Assembly: GCA_049303435.1 (NCBI GenBank)
Contig: JBAQNC010000208.1
Coordinates: forward strand, 1-14,016
Origin: Parvibaculum sp049303435
Lineage (GTDB): Bacteria > Pseudomonadota > Alphaproteobacteria > Parvibaculales > Parvibaculaceae
Direction: 5' to 3'
Length of the DNA stretch: 14,016 bases
Part shown: piece by piece, positions 6,808-14,016 of the stretch
How positions within the stretch are numbered: the stretch's first letter is position 1
Layout: each line of letters starts with the position of its first letter
Program-made: the position numbers and the translations under genes
Notes under the pieces: generated by a model
The model's input: the letters and a program-made list of their open reading frames with translations, nothing else
What the model was told of the DNA's origin: nothing
Database searches by the model: none

Positions 6808-8205
6808 CTATTCCGCAGGAACGACAAGGCCGGGACGAGCGCCACGCATGGCCTCGGGCTTGTCTTCTTCATCTTCCGGCGGGGGAAGCGCTGGTCCGAC
6901 CCGGATGAGCTTGATGAGGTAGTACATATAGGCGCCGAAGATGCCGCCATAGACGATCAGGAAGATCGTCAGCGAGGTGGCGATCATCGTGCCGTTGATG
7001 ACAGGCGAGGCGCTGTCGGCGGTACGCAAGACGCCATAGATCGTATAGGGCTGGCGACCCACTTCGGCAACGAACCAGCCTGCCAGCGTGGCGATGAAGC
7101 CGGTAGGCGTTGCTGCCAGGCAAAGCCTGTTGAGCCAGCGGTTGCTTTCGAGCGTGCCCTTGTAGCGCGCATAGAGCCCCCAGAGGCCGATGAAAAGGAA
7201 GATGAAGCCAAGGCCGACCATGACGCGGAAGGACCAGAAGACGACGCCCACGGGCGGGCGGTCTTCCTTGGGCACGTCTTTCAGGCCCGGCACGACGCCA
7301 TTCCATTCATGCGTCAGGATAAGGCTGGCGCCATGCGGGATCGTGACTTCGAGGTGGTTTTTCTCGGCCTTGCTGTCCGGGATCGCAAAGAGGATGAGTG
7401 GCGCGCCTGCTTCGCGGTTCCAGTTGGCTTCCATCGCCGCAACCTTGGTGGGCTGATACTCAAGCACATTGAGGCCGTGCAGGTCGCCAAGGAAAATCTG
7501 CAAGGGCGCAAGGACGAGAATGGCCCAGAGCGCCATCGACTGACTCTTGCGCGCCAACTCAGTGTGCTTGCGAGTGAGCAGATAGAAGGCGGAAATGCCC
7601 GCCACAAAGAGCGCCGTCGTCAGGAACGACGCCGTCACCATATGCGTCAGGCGATAGGGGAAGGAGGGGTTGAAGATGATGGCGAGCCAGTCGTCGGGCA
7701 CATAGGAGCCAAGCTTCGGGTCGATATGCGCGCCGACAGGCGTCTGCATCCAGCTATTGGCCGAGAGAATCCAGAAAGCCGAAAGCGTGGTGCCGAAGGC
7801 GACGAGGCACGTGGCGAGGAAATGCAGCCTCGGCCCGACCTTGTCCCAACCGAACAGCATGACGCCGAGAAAACCAGCTTCCAGAAAGAAGGCGGTCAAG
7901 ACTTCAAAGCCGATCAGCGGCCCGAGAACCGGTCCGGAGATGCGCGAGAATTCCGCCCAGTTGGTGCCGAACTGATAGGAAAGCACGAGCCCGGAGACGA
8001 CGCCCATGCCGAAGGTGAGCGCAAAGATGCGTACCCAGAAATGATAGAGCCTCAAGAAGGCCTCATCATGCGTTCGCAGCCAACGCGCCTCGACAACGGC
8101 CAGAAAGGCCGCAAGGCCAATCGTCAGTGTCGGGAACAAAATATGAAAGGAAACGGTAAAGGCGAATTGGAGACGGGCAAGCATCTCTGCGTCGATTGCA
8201 GGCAT
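6808..8205 (-). CDS. cydA: Cytochrome bd-type (cyanide-insensitive) quinol oxidase subunit I
   Basis: Catalytic membrane subunit that oxidises quinol and reduces O2 to water without pumping protons. The haem ligands are visible: His21 (FHILFPTLTIG) for haem b595, and His188 (RLTHMV) and Met329 (FRVMVG) for haem b558. Glu101 and Glu109 correspond to the conserved Glu pair of E. coli CydA. GRQP (383-386) is the family motif. At 465 residues it is about 55 shorter than E. coli CydA, and the Q-loop after GDLHGLNVLEYQPTK is short, which is the cyanide-insensitive CIO type. GGAGG precedes the ATG at 8205. The 132-bp upstream gap has a TATATT (8235-8230) that could be a -10 box, but no good -35. Expression under low oxygen or respiratory stress is expected from the family. 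Confidence 0.96.
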   Translation of the reverse strand: MPAIDAEMLARLQFAFTVSFHILFPTLTIGLAAFLAVVEARWLRTHDEAFLRLYHFWVRIFALTFGMGVVSGLVLSYQFGTNWAEFSRISGPVLGPLIGFEVLTAFFLEAGFLGVMLFGWDKVGPRLHFLATCLVAFGTTLSAFWILSANSWMQTPVGAHIDPKLGSYVPDDWLAIIFNPSFPYRLTHMVTASFLTTALFVAGISAFYLLTRKHTELARKSQSMALWAILVLAPLQIFLGDLHGLNVLEYQPTKVAAMEANWNREAGAPLILFAIPDSKAEKNHLEVTIPHGASLILTHEWNGVVPGLKDVPKEDRPPVGVVFWSFRVMVGLGFIFLFIGLWGLYARYKGTLESNRWLNRLCLAATPTGFIATLAGWFVAEVGRQPYTIYGVLRTADSASPVINGTMIATSLTIFLIVYGGIFGAYMYYLIKLIRVGPALPPPEDEEDKPEAMRGARPGLVVPAE

Positions 8206-8313
8206 CGGAAACCTCCATCAGATGCCGCTAATATATGCCAATTCGTTTCGCTTGCGATGGACAGAATGACCCATGCGGCAACGAGGCGCTTTTTCTTGCG
8301 TCAGGACGGATCG

Positions 8314-8335
8314 ATTTGTGACGTGACTGACAAAT
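8314..8335. promoter_or_regulatory. Inverted repeat upstream of cydA
   Basis: ATTTGT (8314-8319) and ACAAAT (8330-8335) form a 6-bp inverted repeat separated by 10 bases. It lies about 110-130 bp before the cydA ATG and just after the stop of the sensor gene. The size suits a dimeric regulator operator. It lacks a T-run and a GC-rich stem, so it is not a typical terminator. It does not match the FNR consensus TTGAT-N4-ATCAA. Confidence 0.3.
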
Positions 8336-8337
8336 GG

Positions 8338-9873
8338 TCAGCGAATAATGCGCTCTGCGGGAAAGCCGAGCGAAATCGTGACGGCCTCGTCATTGTTTTT
8401 CGTGACTTCGAGCTTGCCGCCATGCATCTCCATGATCTTGCGCGTGAGCGACAGGGCGAGGCTTTCGTCGCGCGCGATGCCGCTGTTTTCCGCACTGACG
8501 AAGGGATCGTCCGACAGATGGGGAAGCATTGACTGGGTGAGCAGATTGCTGTCGATCGGGAGTTCTTCGGTGATCGAGAGGGTTAGGCCGTTGTTTTCCT
8601 CGCGCGCCGAAAACCGCAGCGTGGCGCCGGGATGCGCGCAGTGGACGGCCTCCGCGATCAGGCGGAAAAGGCCCTGCCGCAGACGTTTGGCGTCGCCGCG
8701 AAAGCCCGGCAGCTTGTCGGGGCAGTCGATTTCGAGTTTGACGCTCTCGACCTGGGCCTGATTGCGTTGGCTGGCGACCGTGATGTCGAGCAACTGCCGC
8801 AGATTGCAGATTTCGTCGGTCAGATCGATTTCATCCGTTTCCGCCTCGGCAATGCCGAGCAGATCCTCGATCATGTCGAGCAGCATGGTGCCGCTGGAAT
8901 GAATATCGCGGGCATAGTCGCGATAGCGATCCTGACCCATCGGGCCAAACTGTTCGTCCTTCATCAATTCCGAAAAGCCGATGATATGGGTCAGCGGCGT
9001 GCGCAGGTCGTGATTGACGTTGGAAAAGAAATCATGTGCCCGCCGCTGCGACTTATGGCTCTTGGCCTTGGCGTCCATGATGGTCTGTTCGAGCTTGCGA
9101 CGGACGGTGACGTCGTTGAGCGCCGCCACACGGGCAGGCGTGCCGCCCCAGCGCGTCTCGACGATCCGCATTTCGGCATAGCGGTTGTCGCCATCGGGCC
9201 GCATCACGGCGACGTCATGTTCGCCAACTTCGGAGGGAAGGCAGAAGGGCTTGCCGATCAGGTCGGCCCCTTCGCAGCCGAGAAGTTCTTCCGCCGCTGC
9301 ATTGGCGAAGCGCACCAGACCGCGATTGTCGAGAATGACGATGGCGTCCGAGGCTTCCTGCACAAGTGTGATTTCGCGCATATTGTTTTGGGGTTTGGCG
9401 AGCGCGCGACCGCGGCTATCGCGCAGGTCCCAGCGCGCCACGGCGCGCCTCAGCGAGAGCGCCAGATTGCGCGGCGAATTGATGTCGGGGCTGAGGCAAT
9501 CCTCGGCTCCTGCCTTGATGGCCTGAATCTGGATGTCGGGATCGTCAACGCCGATGGCGATGACAGGCGCGTCGGGGCCAAGCGCAATCACGCGGGTAAG
9601 GAAGGCGAGGTCGGCCGCGTTGCCCATCGCAATATCGACGATGACGGCATCGAGCCCCGGCTCGAGAAGCGGCTGAAGGCCGTCGGCGCGGGACCAGAAC
9701 TGAAAATCGAGAGGGCCGACAGATCGCGAATGCGCGACCTGAACGAGGCCTTCGCGCAACGCCGCGCTGTCGCTCATGACATGGACGGTCAGGGCTTTCA
9801 TGTCGACGGCGCTCGTTGGAAGACTTGCGAGAATCCGGGATGGTCCCATCGTCTCATGGGCTTTGCCTGCCAT
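8338..9873 (-). CDS. REC-PAS-HisKA sensor protein with degenerate ATP-binding domain
   Basis: A soluble signalling protein of 511 residues with no membrane segment. Residues about 27-145 resemble a receiver domain, with Asp80 (AVIVDIAMG) in the phospho-acceptor position, but the usual T/S and Lys are not seen near VIAIGV and CLSPD. Residues about 165-260 are a PAS domain (SDAIVILDNRGLVRFANAAAEELLG). The HisKA H-box is NHDLRTPLTHIIGFSELM with His288. The catalytic domain (about 395-507) has lost its N, G1 and G2 motifs: LIAEAVHC replaces the Asn box, ITEELPID replaces DxGxG, and DESLAL replaces GxGL. It may act as a phosphotransfer or dimerisation partner rather than a kinase. The ATG at 9873 is preferred (AAAGG upstream) over the GTG at 9909. 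It lies 132 bp upstream of cydA on the same strand, and its target is unknown. Confidence 0.82.
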   Translation of the reverse strand: MAGKAHETMGPSRILASLPTSAVDMKALTVHVMSDSAALREGLVQVAHSRSVGPLDFQFWSRADGLQPLLEPGLDAVIVDIAMGNAADLAFLTRVIALGPDAPVIAIGVDDPDIQIQAIKAGAEDCLSPDINSPRNLALSLRRAVARWDLRDSRGRALAKPQNNMREITLVQEASDAIVILDNRGLVRFANAAAEELLGCEGADLIGKPFCLPSEVGEHDVAVMRPDGDNRYAEMRIVETRWGGTPARVAALNDVTVRRKLEQTIMDAKAKSHKSQRRAHDFFSNVNHDLRTPLTHIIGFSELMKDEQFGPMGQDRYRDYARDIHSSGTMLLDMIEDLLGIAEAETDEIDLTDEICNLRQLLDITVASQRNQAQVESVKLEIDCPDKLPGFRGDAKRLRQGLFRLIAEAVHCAHPGATLRFSAREENNGLTLSITEELPIDSNLLTQSMLPHLSDDPFVSAENSGIARDESLALSLTRKIMEMHGGKLEVTKNNDEAVTISLGFPAERIIR

Positions 9874-10384
9874 TGTGATCAACCTTTGCCCTTGCCCCAA
9901 TGCCAGCACGAAATCGAGTTGCCTTGCTCTGCTTTCAGTGGGGTCACCAAAACTCCTGTTAAGGTTTGCCCATATCCGGCGATTGGAAATCCAGTTTCGG
10001 CTCGAATGGTAAATTCTTCGTAAAGAAATCGCCTATCTTGTGTCCGACCTTATGGAGACATACTAGATTCAATTTTAGAGATATCCTTTTTTGTTATTTA
10101 TTTCAATGGCTTGTAGGGACGCTGGACGATGTTTCGGTCAGAGGGGAGGGTGAATGGCGAAAAAATAATTTTTTGCCCGATGGGCCCCGTTTGAAAGTTT
10201 CATTTTACGGTTCGAACATGATGAAATTAACATTTTGCATAATGATTGATTCGAGAGGCGTCCTCGGCGCGGATCTGCCCTGAAAAGCTGACGCCCCGAT
10301 GGTCTTGTGACAGAGGGAGCGATGGGCTAGGTATGCGCCCGCGCGCCGTGAATCCCCGTCGCGCCTGATCAGAGACCGGATTTC
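9874..10384. other. 511-bp intergenic region, AT-rich in the middle, between divergent genes
   Basis: This gap holds the promoters of the leftward sensor gene and the rightward hisS gene, but I cannot place either with confidence. From about 10040 to 10250 it is clearly richer in A and T than the surrounding coding sequence. It contains an AT-rich near-palindrome (10156-10177), a GCCC-GAT-GGGC hairpin (10175-10185) directly beside it, and the 8-bp palindrome GTTCGAAC (10210-10217). An open frame at 9966-10283 has no recognisable protein and no RBS that I can see, so I do not call it a gene. No tRNA cloverleaf is evident. Confidence 0.6.
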
Positions 10385-11899
10385 ATGGCCAAATCGGCAA
10401 AGACATTCCGCCCCAAGGCGCGCGTGCCCAAGGGCCTTCGCGATATAGGCGCTGCCCAGGTGCGCGCCGAAGCGGAGATGCTCGGCCGTATCAAGGCGGT
10501 CTATGAGTCCTATGGTTTCGATCCGCTGGATACTTCAGCCTTTGAATATGCCGATGCGCTGGGCAAGTTCCTGCCCGACGAGGACCGGCCCAATGAAGGC
10601 GTCTTCTCGTTCCAGGATGACGACGAGCAATGGCTGTCGCTGCGCTACGACCTGACCGCGCCGCTTGCTCGCTTCGTCGCCGAGAACTATGACGGCCTGC
10701 CCAAGCCCTTCCGTCGCTATCAGTCCGGGCCGGTTTGGCGCAACGAAAAGCCCGGTCCGGGCCGCTTCCGCCAGTTCACGCAATGCGATGCCGATATCGT
10801 TGGTGCACCTATCGTCGCGGCCGACGCCGAGATGTGCATGATGGGCGCCGATGTGATGGAAGCCCTTGGCATTGAACGCGGGCAATATCGTATCCGCGTC
10901 AACAACCGCAAGGTGCTGGACGGTCTGCTCGAAACCATCGGCATTTCGGTCGAGGCCGAAGACCGCACCCACATGACGGTGCTGCGCTCCATCGACAAGT
11001 TCGACAAGCTGGGGCGCAAGGGCGTCGAGCTTCTGCTCGGCGATGGCCGCAAGGACGAGAGCGGCGACTTCACCAAGGGCGCGGGCCTGAAGCCCGACCA
11101 GATCGCCATTGTGCTCGACTATGTCGAGTCCGGTCTTGCTCTTGGCAGTGCTGATCGCGCTGCTGTGCTCGAAGGCTGGCGCAAGGTCGTGGGCGAGAGC
11201 GCCATCGGTCTTGAAGGCATTGAAGAACTCGGCCAGATGGACGCGCTCTTTACCGCGGCGGGCTATGGGCCGGATCGCATCGAGTTCAATTCATGGATCG
11301 TGCGCGGACTTGGCTATTACACAGGCCCCGTCTTCGAGGCTGAGTTGCTGCTCACGACGAAGGACGAGAAGGGCAACACGGTGACCTTCGGCTCGGTTGG
11401 TTCCGGCGGTCGCTATGACGGGCTCATCGAACGCTTCAAGGGCGCCAAAGTGCCCGCGACCGGCTTCTCGGTCGGCGTCAGTCGCTTGCAGGCCGCGCTC
11501 CAGATGTTGCCTGGCGCAAAGGCGGAGGCCCGCAACGATGTCGTCGTGGTGCTGGCGCTCGATGCCGACAATATGGCGGGCTATCAGGCCATGACCCGCG
11601 AGCTGCGGGCTGCTGGCATTCGCGCCGAAACCTATCTCGGTGGCTCGGGCATGCGCGCCCAGATGAAATATGCCGACAAGCGCGGTGCGCCCGTGACCGT
11701 GATCGAGGGCGAGGACGAACGCGCTCAGGGCATGGTGACGCTGAAAGACCTGATCCTCGGCACCGAAGTCTCGCGCGAAATCGAGGACAATGCCGAATGG
11801 CGCGAGAGCCAGGCGGCTCAGGTGACCGTGCCCAGGGCTGAGATGGTCGAAGCGGTCAAGGCGATACTGGAAAAGCACGGCCTTCTCCATCGAGGCTGA
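10385..11899 (+). CDS. hisS: Histidyl-tRNA synthetase
   Basis: Cytoplasmic class II synthetase that charges tRNA-His. Visible elements are LRYDLTAPLARFVA (86-99), the motif 2 region FRRYQSGPVWRNEKPGPGRFRQFTQ (109-133), the histidine-binding RGLGYYTGPVFE (307-318), GSGGRYDGL (339-347) and motif 3 GFSVGVSRLQAAL (360-372). A C-terminal anticodon-binding domain follows (about 385-500). The length of 504 is longer than the E. coli enzyme (424). The motif 2 loop (NEKPGPGRF) differs from the common bacterial ERPQKGRYRQFHQ type, as in the distinct alphaproteobacterial group. The RBS before the ATG is weak (AGAGA). It is followed 95 bp downstream by its paralogue hisZ on the same strand. Confidence 0.96.
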   Translation: MAKSAKTFRPKARVPKGLRDIGAAQVRAEAEMLGRIKAVYESYGFDPLDTSAFEYADALGKFLPDEDRPNEGVFSFQDDDEQWLSLRYDLTAPLARFVAENYDGLPKPFRRYQSGPVWRNEKPGPGRFRQFTQCDADIVGAPIVAADAEMCMMGADVMEALGIERGQYRIRVNNRKVLDGLLETIGISVEAEDRTHMTVLRSIDKFDKLGRKGVELLLGDGRKDESGDFTKGAGLKPDQIAIVLDYVESGLALGSADRAAVLEGWRKVVGESAIGLEGIEELGQMDALFTAAGYGPDRIEFNSWIVRGLGYYTGPVFEAELLLTTKDEKGNTVTFGSVGSGGRYDGLIERFKGAKVPATGFSVGVSRLQAALQMLPGAKAEARNDVVVVLALDADNMAGYQAMTRELRAAGIRAETYLGGSGMRAQMKYADKRGAPVTVIEGEDERAQGMVTLKDLILGTEVSREIEDNAEWRESQAAQVTVPRAEMVEAVKAILEKHGLLHRG

Positions 11900-11994
11900 T
11901 TGCCGCCTCACGCCTTCCCAAACCTTCATCAAATCATGCTAAACAGGGCGCGACCGGATAAATCCATGAAGCGCCGCCGCAAAGGTCTATGACA

Positions 11995-13173
11995 ATGGCA
12001 CCGTCAAAAAAGGCAAGCCCCGTGAACTCGGGGCGCGACCAGGAAAAACGCACCGCCGCCATGCGAGCCATCTTTGAGGGCGCGGGCTTTGCGGATGTCG
12101 AGCCACCGCTTCTTCAGCCTGCGGAAGTCTTTCTCGACCGCTCGGGTGAGGATATCCGTCGTCGTCTTTATGTCTTCAACGATCCGGGCGGGCAGGAGCT
12201 TTGCTTGCGGCCCGACCTGACGATCCCGACCTGCCGACTCTATCTCGACGGCAAGACGAGCGGCGAGGCGCGCTATTGCTATTCGGGCGCGGCCTTTCGC
12301 TATCAGCCGCAGGGGTCAGGGCGCACCAACGAGTTCATCCAGACGGGCGCCGAATTCTTCGGCGGCAAGGATGCTGAAGTCGCCGACGCGGAAATGCTGG
12401 CGCTCGCCACAAGGGCCGTGAAAGCGGGTGGACTTGCGACATTCGACATCAAACTTGGCGACCTCGCGCTATTCGACGCGTTGGTCGATGCGCTGGATAT
12501 TCCCTCCGGCTGGCGTTCGCGATTGAAGCGTCACTTCTGGCGTCCGGCCTATTTCAAGGAATTGATCGGACGTCTTGCGACAGACGCCCGTCCGCAGCGC
12601 AACGACGAGCGCGAAGGCCTGATTGCGGCGCTGGGCGCACTCGATGAAAAAAACGCCCTGAGCGTCATCGAGGACGTGCTGTCGCTTGCCAAGATCGCGC
12701 CGGTGGGCGGACGCAGCGTTGCCGAAATCGCCGAACGCTTCCTCGAGCGCGCCGCCGACCAGAGCGCCGCGCCGCTGTCGAAGGAAACGGCAAAGCTCAT
12801 CGACAGTTTCATGTCGCTGTCGGCAAAGCCCAAGGACGCCGCCAAACGCATTCGTGATCTGACGAAAGCGGCAGGCATCAAGATAGACAAGCCGATTACC
12901 GCGCTCGAACGCCGCTTCGAATTGATCGAGAAGCAGGGTGTCGATCTTTCTCGCGCCATATTCGAAACGGGCTTTGGCCGGACGCTGGAATATTACACAG
13001 GCTTCGTCTTCGAACTGCGTGTGGGCGACAATGCGGTCGCAGGCGGGGGCCGCTATGACGATCTGCTTGAAAGCCTCGGTGCGAAAACATCCGTGTCGGC
13101 GGTCGGCTGCGCCATCACGCTGGAGCGTCTGATGGCCGCCATTGCCGTCCCGAAGGGGAGGGCCGCGAAATGA
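11995..13173 (+). CDS. hisZ: ATP phosphoribosyltransferase regulatory subunit (HisRS paralogue)
   Basis: HisZ binds short-form HisG to make the active, histidine-inhibited enzyme for step one of histidine synthesis. The 392 residues follow the HisRS catalytic fold: LRPDLTIPTCR (71-81), AFRYQPQGSGRTNEF (100-114), GFGRTLEYYTGFVFE (326-340) and GGGRYDDL (350-357). The anticodon-binding domain is absent and the motif 2 loop is altered, as expected of HisZ. I choose the ATG at 11995 because AAAGG (11981-11985) is nine bases upstream, whereas the ATG at 11989 lies only three bases from it. The gene ends in ATGA, overlapping the hisG start, so the two are translationally coupled. Confidence 0.93.
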   Translation: MAPSKKASPVNSGRDQEKRTAAMRAIFEGAGFADVEPPLLQPAEVFLDRSGEDIRRRLYVFNDPGGQELCLRPDLTIPTCRLYLDGKTSGEARYCYSGAAFRYQPQGSGRTNEFIQTGAEFFGGKDAEVADAEMLALATRAVKAGGLATFDIKLGDLALFDALVDALDIPSGWRSRLKRHFWRPAYFKELIGRLATDARPQRNDEREGLIAALGALDEKNALSVIEDVLSLAKIAPVGGRSVAEIAERFLERAADQSAAPLSKETAKLIDSFMSLSAKPKDAAKRIRDLTKAAGIKIDKPITALERRFELIEKQGVDLSRAIFETGFGRTLEYYTGFVFELRVGDNAVAGGGRYDDLLESLGAKTSVSAVGCAITLERLMAAIAVPKGRAAK

Positions 13174-14016
13174 CCAGACGTCAACAGGATACCCTCATCA
13201 TCGGCATTCCCTCCAAGGGTCGCTTGCAGGAAAACGCCAACGGATTTTTCGCCAACGCGGGCTTGAAAGTGAAGCAGGCGCCGGGCGGGCGCGAATATGT
13301 CGGACGCCTGAGCGGCATCGACAATGTCGCGGTGGCTTTTCTTTCGGCGTCCGAAATCGTCGCGCGTCTGGAAGATGGTTCCATCCACTTCGGCGTGACG
13401 GGCGAAGACCTGATCCGCGAAAACCTCGAAGACGCCGACAAGGTGGTCGAACTCGTGCTGCCATTGGGCTTTGGTTATGCCGACGTTATCGTCGCCGTGC
13501 CGCAGAGCTGGATCGATGTCGAAACCATGGCCGACCTCGACGATGTGGCGCTGGCCTTCCACCGCCGTCACGGGCGGCGGCTCCGTATCGCGACCAAATA
13601 CATCAACACGACGCGGCGCTTTTTCGCCGATCATGGCATTGCGGATTATCGCATCGTCGAAAGCGCAGGGGCGACCGAAGGCGCGCCTGCCGCGGGCACG
13701 GCGGAAGCCATCGTGGACATCACCACGACCGGTTCGACGCTGGCGGCCAACAACCTGAAGATTCTCGACGACGGCGTCATGCTGAAAAGCCAGGCCAATC
13801 TCGTCGCGAGCCTGACGGCGAACTGGAGCGCGGGTGCGCTGAAAGCGGCGGGCGCGATGCTCGACCGGATCGACGCGAAACTGAGCGCCGAAACGCATGT
13901 CGTGGTAAGCGCACGAGGCAAGCTCAATCGTGCGAAGCTCGCGAAGGAAGTGGCAGCCGAGTTCAACTGCACGGCACAGCCGGATGAAGGCGCGCTATCT
14001 TTCCTTTGTCCGCGCG
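13170..14016 (+). CDS. hisG: ATP phosphoribosyltransferase catalytic subunit, 3' end beyond window
   Basis: HisG joins ATP and PRPP to form phosphoribosyl-ATP, the committed step of histidine synthesis. The ATG shares ATGA (13170-13173) with the hisZ stop, and a GGGGAGG lies upstream. The frame is open for 282 codons to the right edge. Motifs: IPSKGRLQ (13-20), FLSASEI (58-64), FGVTGEDL (74-81), GFGYADVIVAVP (100-111), and the PRPP-binding ESAGATEGAPAAGTAEAIVD (164-183) followed by ITTTGSTL. The typical HisZ-dependent short form is about 200-230 residues. This one continues past residue 215 into a further segment (TANWSAGALKAAGAMLDRI and beyond). No stop codon is visible, so the full length is unknown. 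Confidence 0.93.
   Translation, partial: MTRRQQDTLIIGIPSKGRLQENANGFFANAGLKVKQAPGGREYVGRLSGIDNVAVAFLSASEIVARLEDGSIHFGVTGEDLIRENLEDADKVVELVLPLGFGYADVIVAVPQSWIDVETMADLDDVALAFHRRHGRRLRIATKYINTTRRFFADHGIADYRIVESAGATEGAPAAGTAEAIVDITTTGSTLAANNLKILDDGVMLKSQANLVASLTANWSAGALKAAGAMLDRIDAKLSAETHVVVSARGKLNRAKLAKEVAAEFNCTAQPDEGALSFLCPR

Noticed and set aside
8206..8337. FNR/FixK box ahead of cydA
   Set aside because: No TTGAT-N4-ATCAA-like sequence is present. The only symmetric element has a different sequence and spacing.
6241..8532. 763-codon open frame on the plus strand opposite cydB and cydA
   Set aside because: Antisense to two clear membrane-protein genes. The predicted protein is highly charged low-complexity sequence, as expected from the complement of hydrophobic codons.
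8632..10023. 463-codon open frame on the plus strand opposite the sensor gene
   Set aside because: Antisense shadow without a recognisable domain; the minus strand encodes clear PAS and HisKA motifs.
10205..10225. Possible tRNA T-arm signal around GGTTCGAAC
   Set aside because: No acceptor stem, anticodon arm or D arm could be folded around it; it is simply an 8-bp palindrome.
9966..10283. 105-codon plus-strand open frame in the sensor-hisS gap
   Set aside because: No RBS, no recognisable domain, and AT-rich non-coding-like composition with palindromes inside it.
13053..13898. 281-codon minus-strand frame, and a similar plus-strand frame at 13142-13987, across hisG
   Set aside because: Both are alternate-frame shadows. 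The true hisG frame starts at 13170 and has all the family motifs, but no stop within the window.
1..14016. CRISPR array, prophage, toxin-antitoxin or defence island
   Set aside because: No regularly spaced repeats, phage structural genes or toxin-antitoxin-like pairs are seen. The only mobile element is the single IS.

Overview
The window looks like a chromosomal segment of a GC-rich alphaproteobacterium, most likely Hyphomicrobiales/Rhizobiales-like or a near relative. This rests on the short-chain fatty acyl-CoA regulator (ScfR) next to the glyoxylate shunt, the cyanide-insensitive-type CydAB with a small DUF2474 subunit, an alphaproteobacterial-looking HisRS, and the hisS-hisZ-hisG order. 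The genus cannot be named from the sequence alone.

Layout from left to right. Positions 1-56 hold the first 18 codons of a leftward gene cut by the window edge. Positions 157-1012 are an 856-bp IS5-family (IS427-group-like) insertion sequence with 17-bp perfect terminal inverted repeats and a TA target duplication. Its transposase carries an in-frame stop and a -1 slippery site. A strong terminator (about 1042-1074) closes a leftward operon, aceB (malate synthase) then aceA (isocitrate lyase), which is the glyoxylate shunt. Divergent from aceB is a RamB/PccR-like ScfR regulator. The intergenic region between them carries repeated ATTTTGT boxes that are good operator candidates. The regulator's stop overlaps, tail to tail, the stop of a leftward cydA-cydB-DUF2474 cluster encoding a bd-type quinol oxidase with a short Q-loop. 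Upstream of cydA on the same strand lies a REC-PAS-HisKA sensor protein whose ATP-binding domain has lost its key motifs. A 511-bp gap, AT-rich in its middle, then separates the leftward genes from a rightward histidine block: hisS (HisRS), hisZ (its catalytically inactive paralogue, regulatory subunit of ATP phosphoribosyltransferase) and hisG (catalytic subunit, running off the right edge).

How the genes work together. AceA and AceB bypass the decarboxylating steps of the TCA cycle, so acetyl-CoA from acetate or fatty acids can build C4 acids; the adjacent ScfR probably senses an acyl-CoA and switches them. CydAB oxidises quinol with O2 when oxygen is low or haem-copper oxidases are inhibited. 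HisZ and HisG together catalyse and regulate the first step of histidine synthesis, while HisS charges tRNA-His with the product. Nearly all genes are conserved housekeeping or central-metabolism genes. I see no convincing undescribed multigene system. The least ordinary items are the degenerate sensor kinase, the putative ScfR operators, and the details of the IS element.
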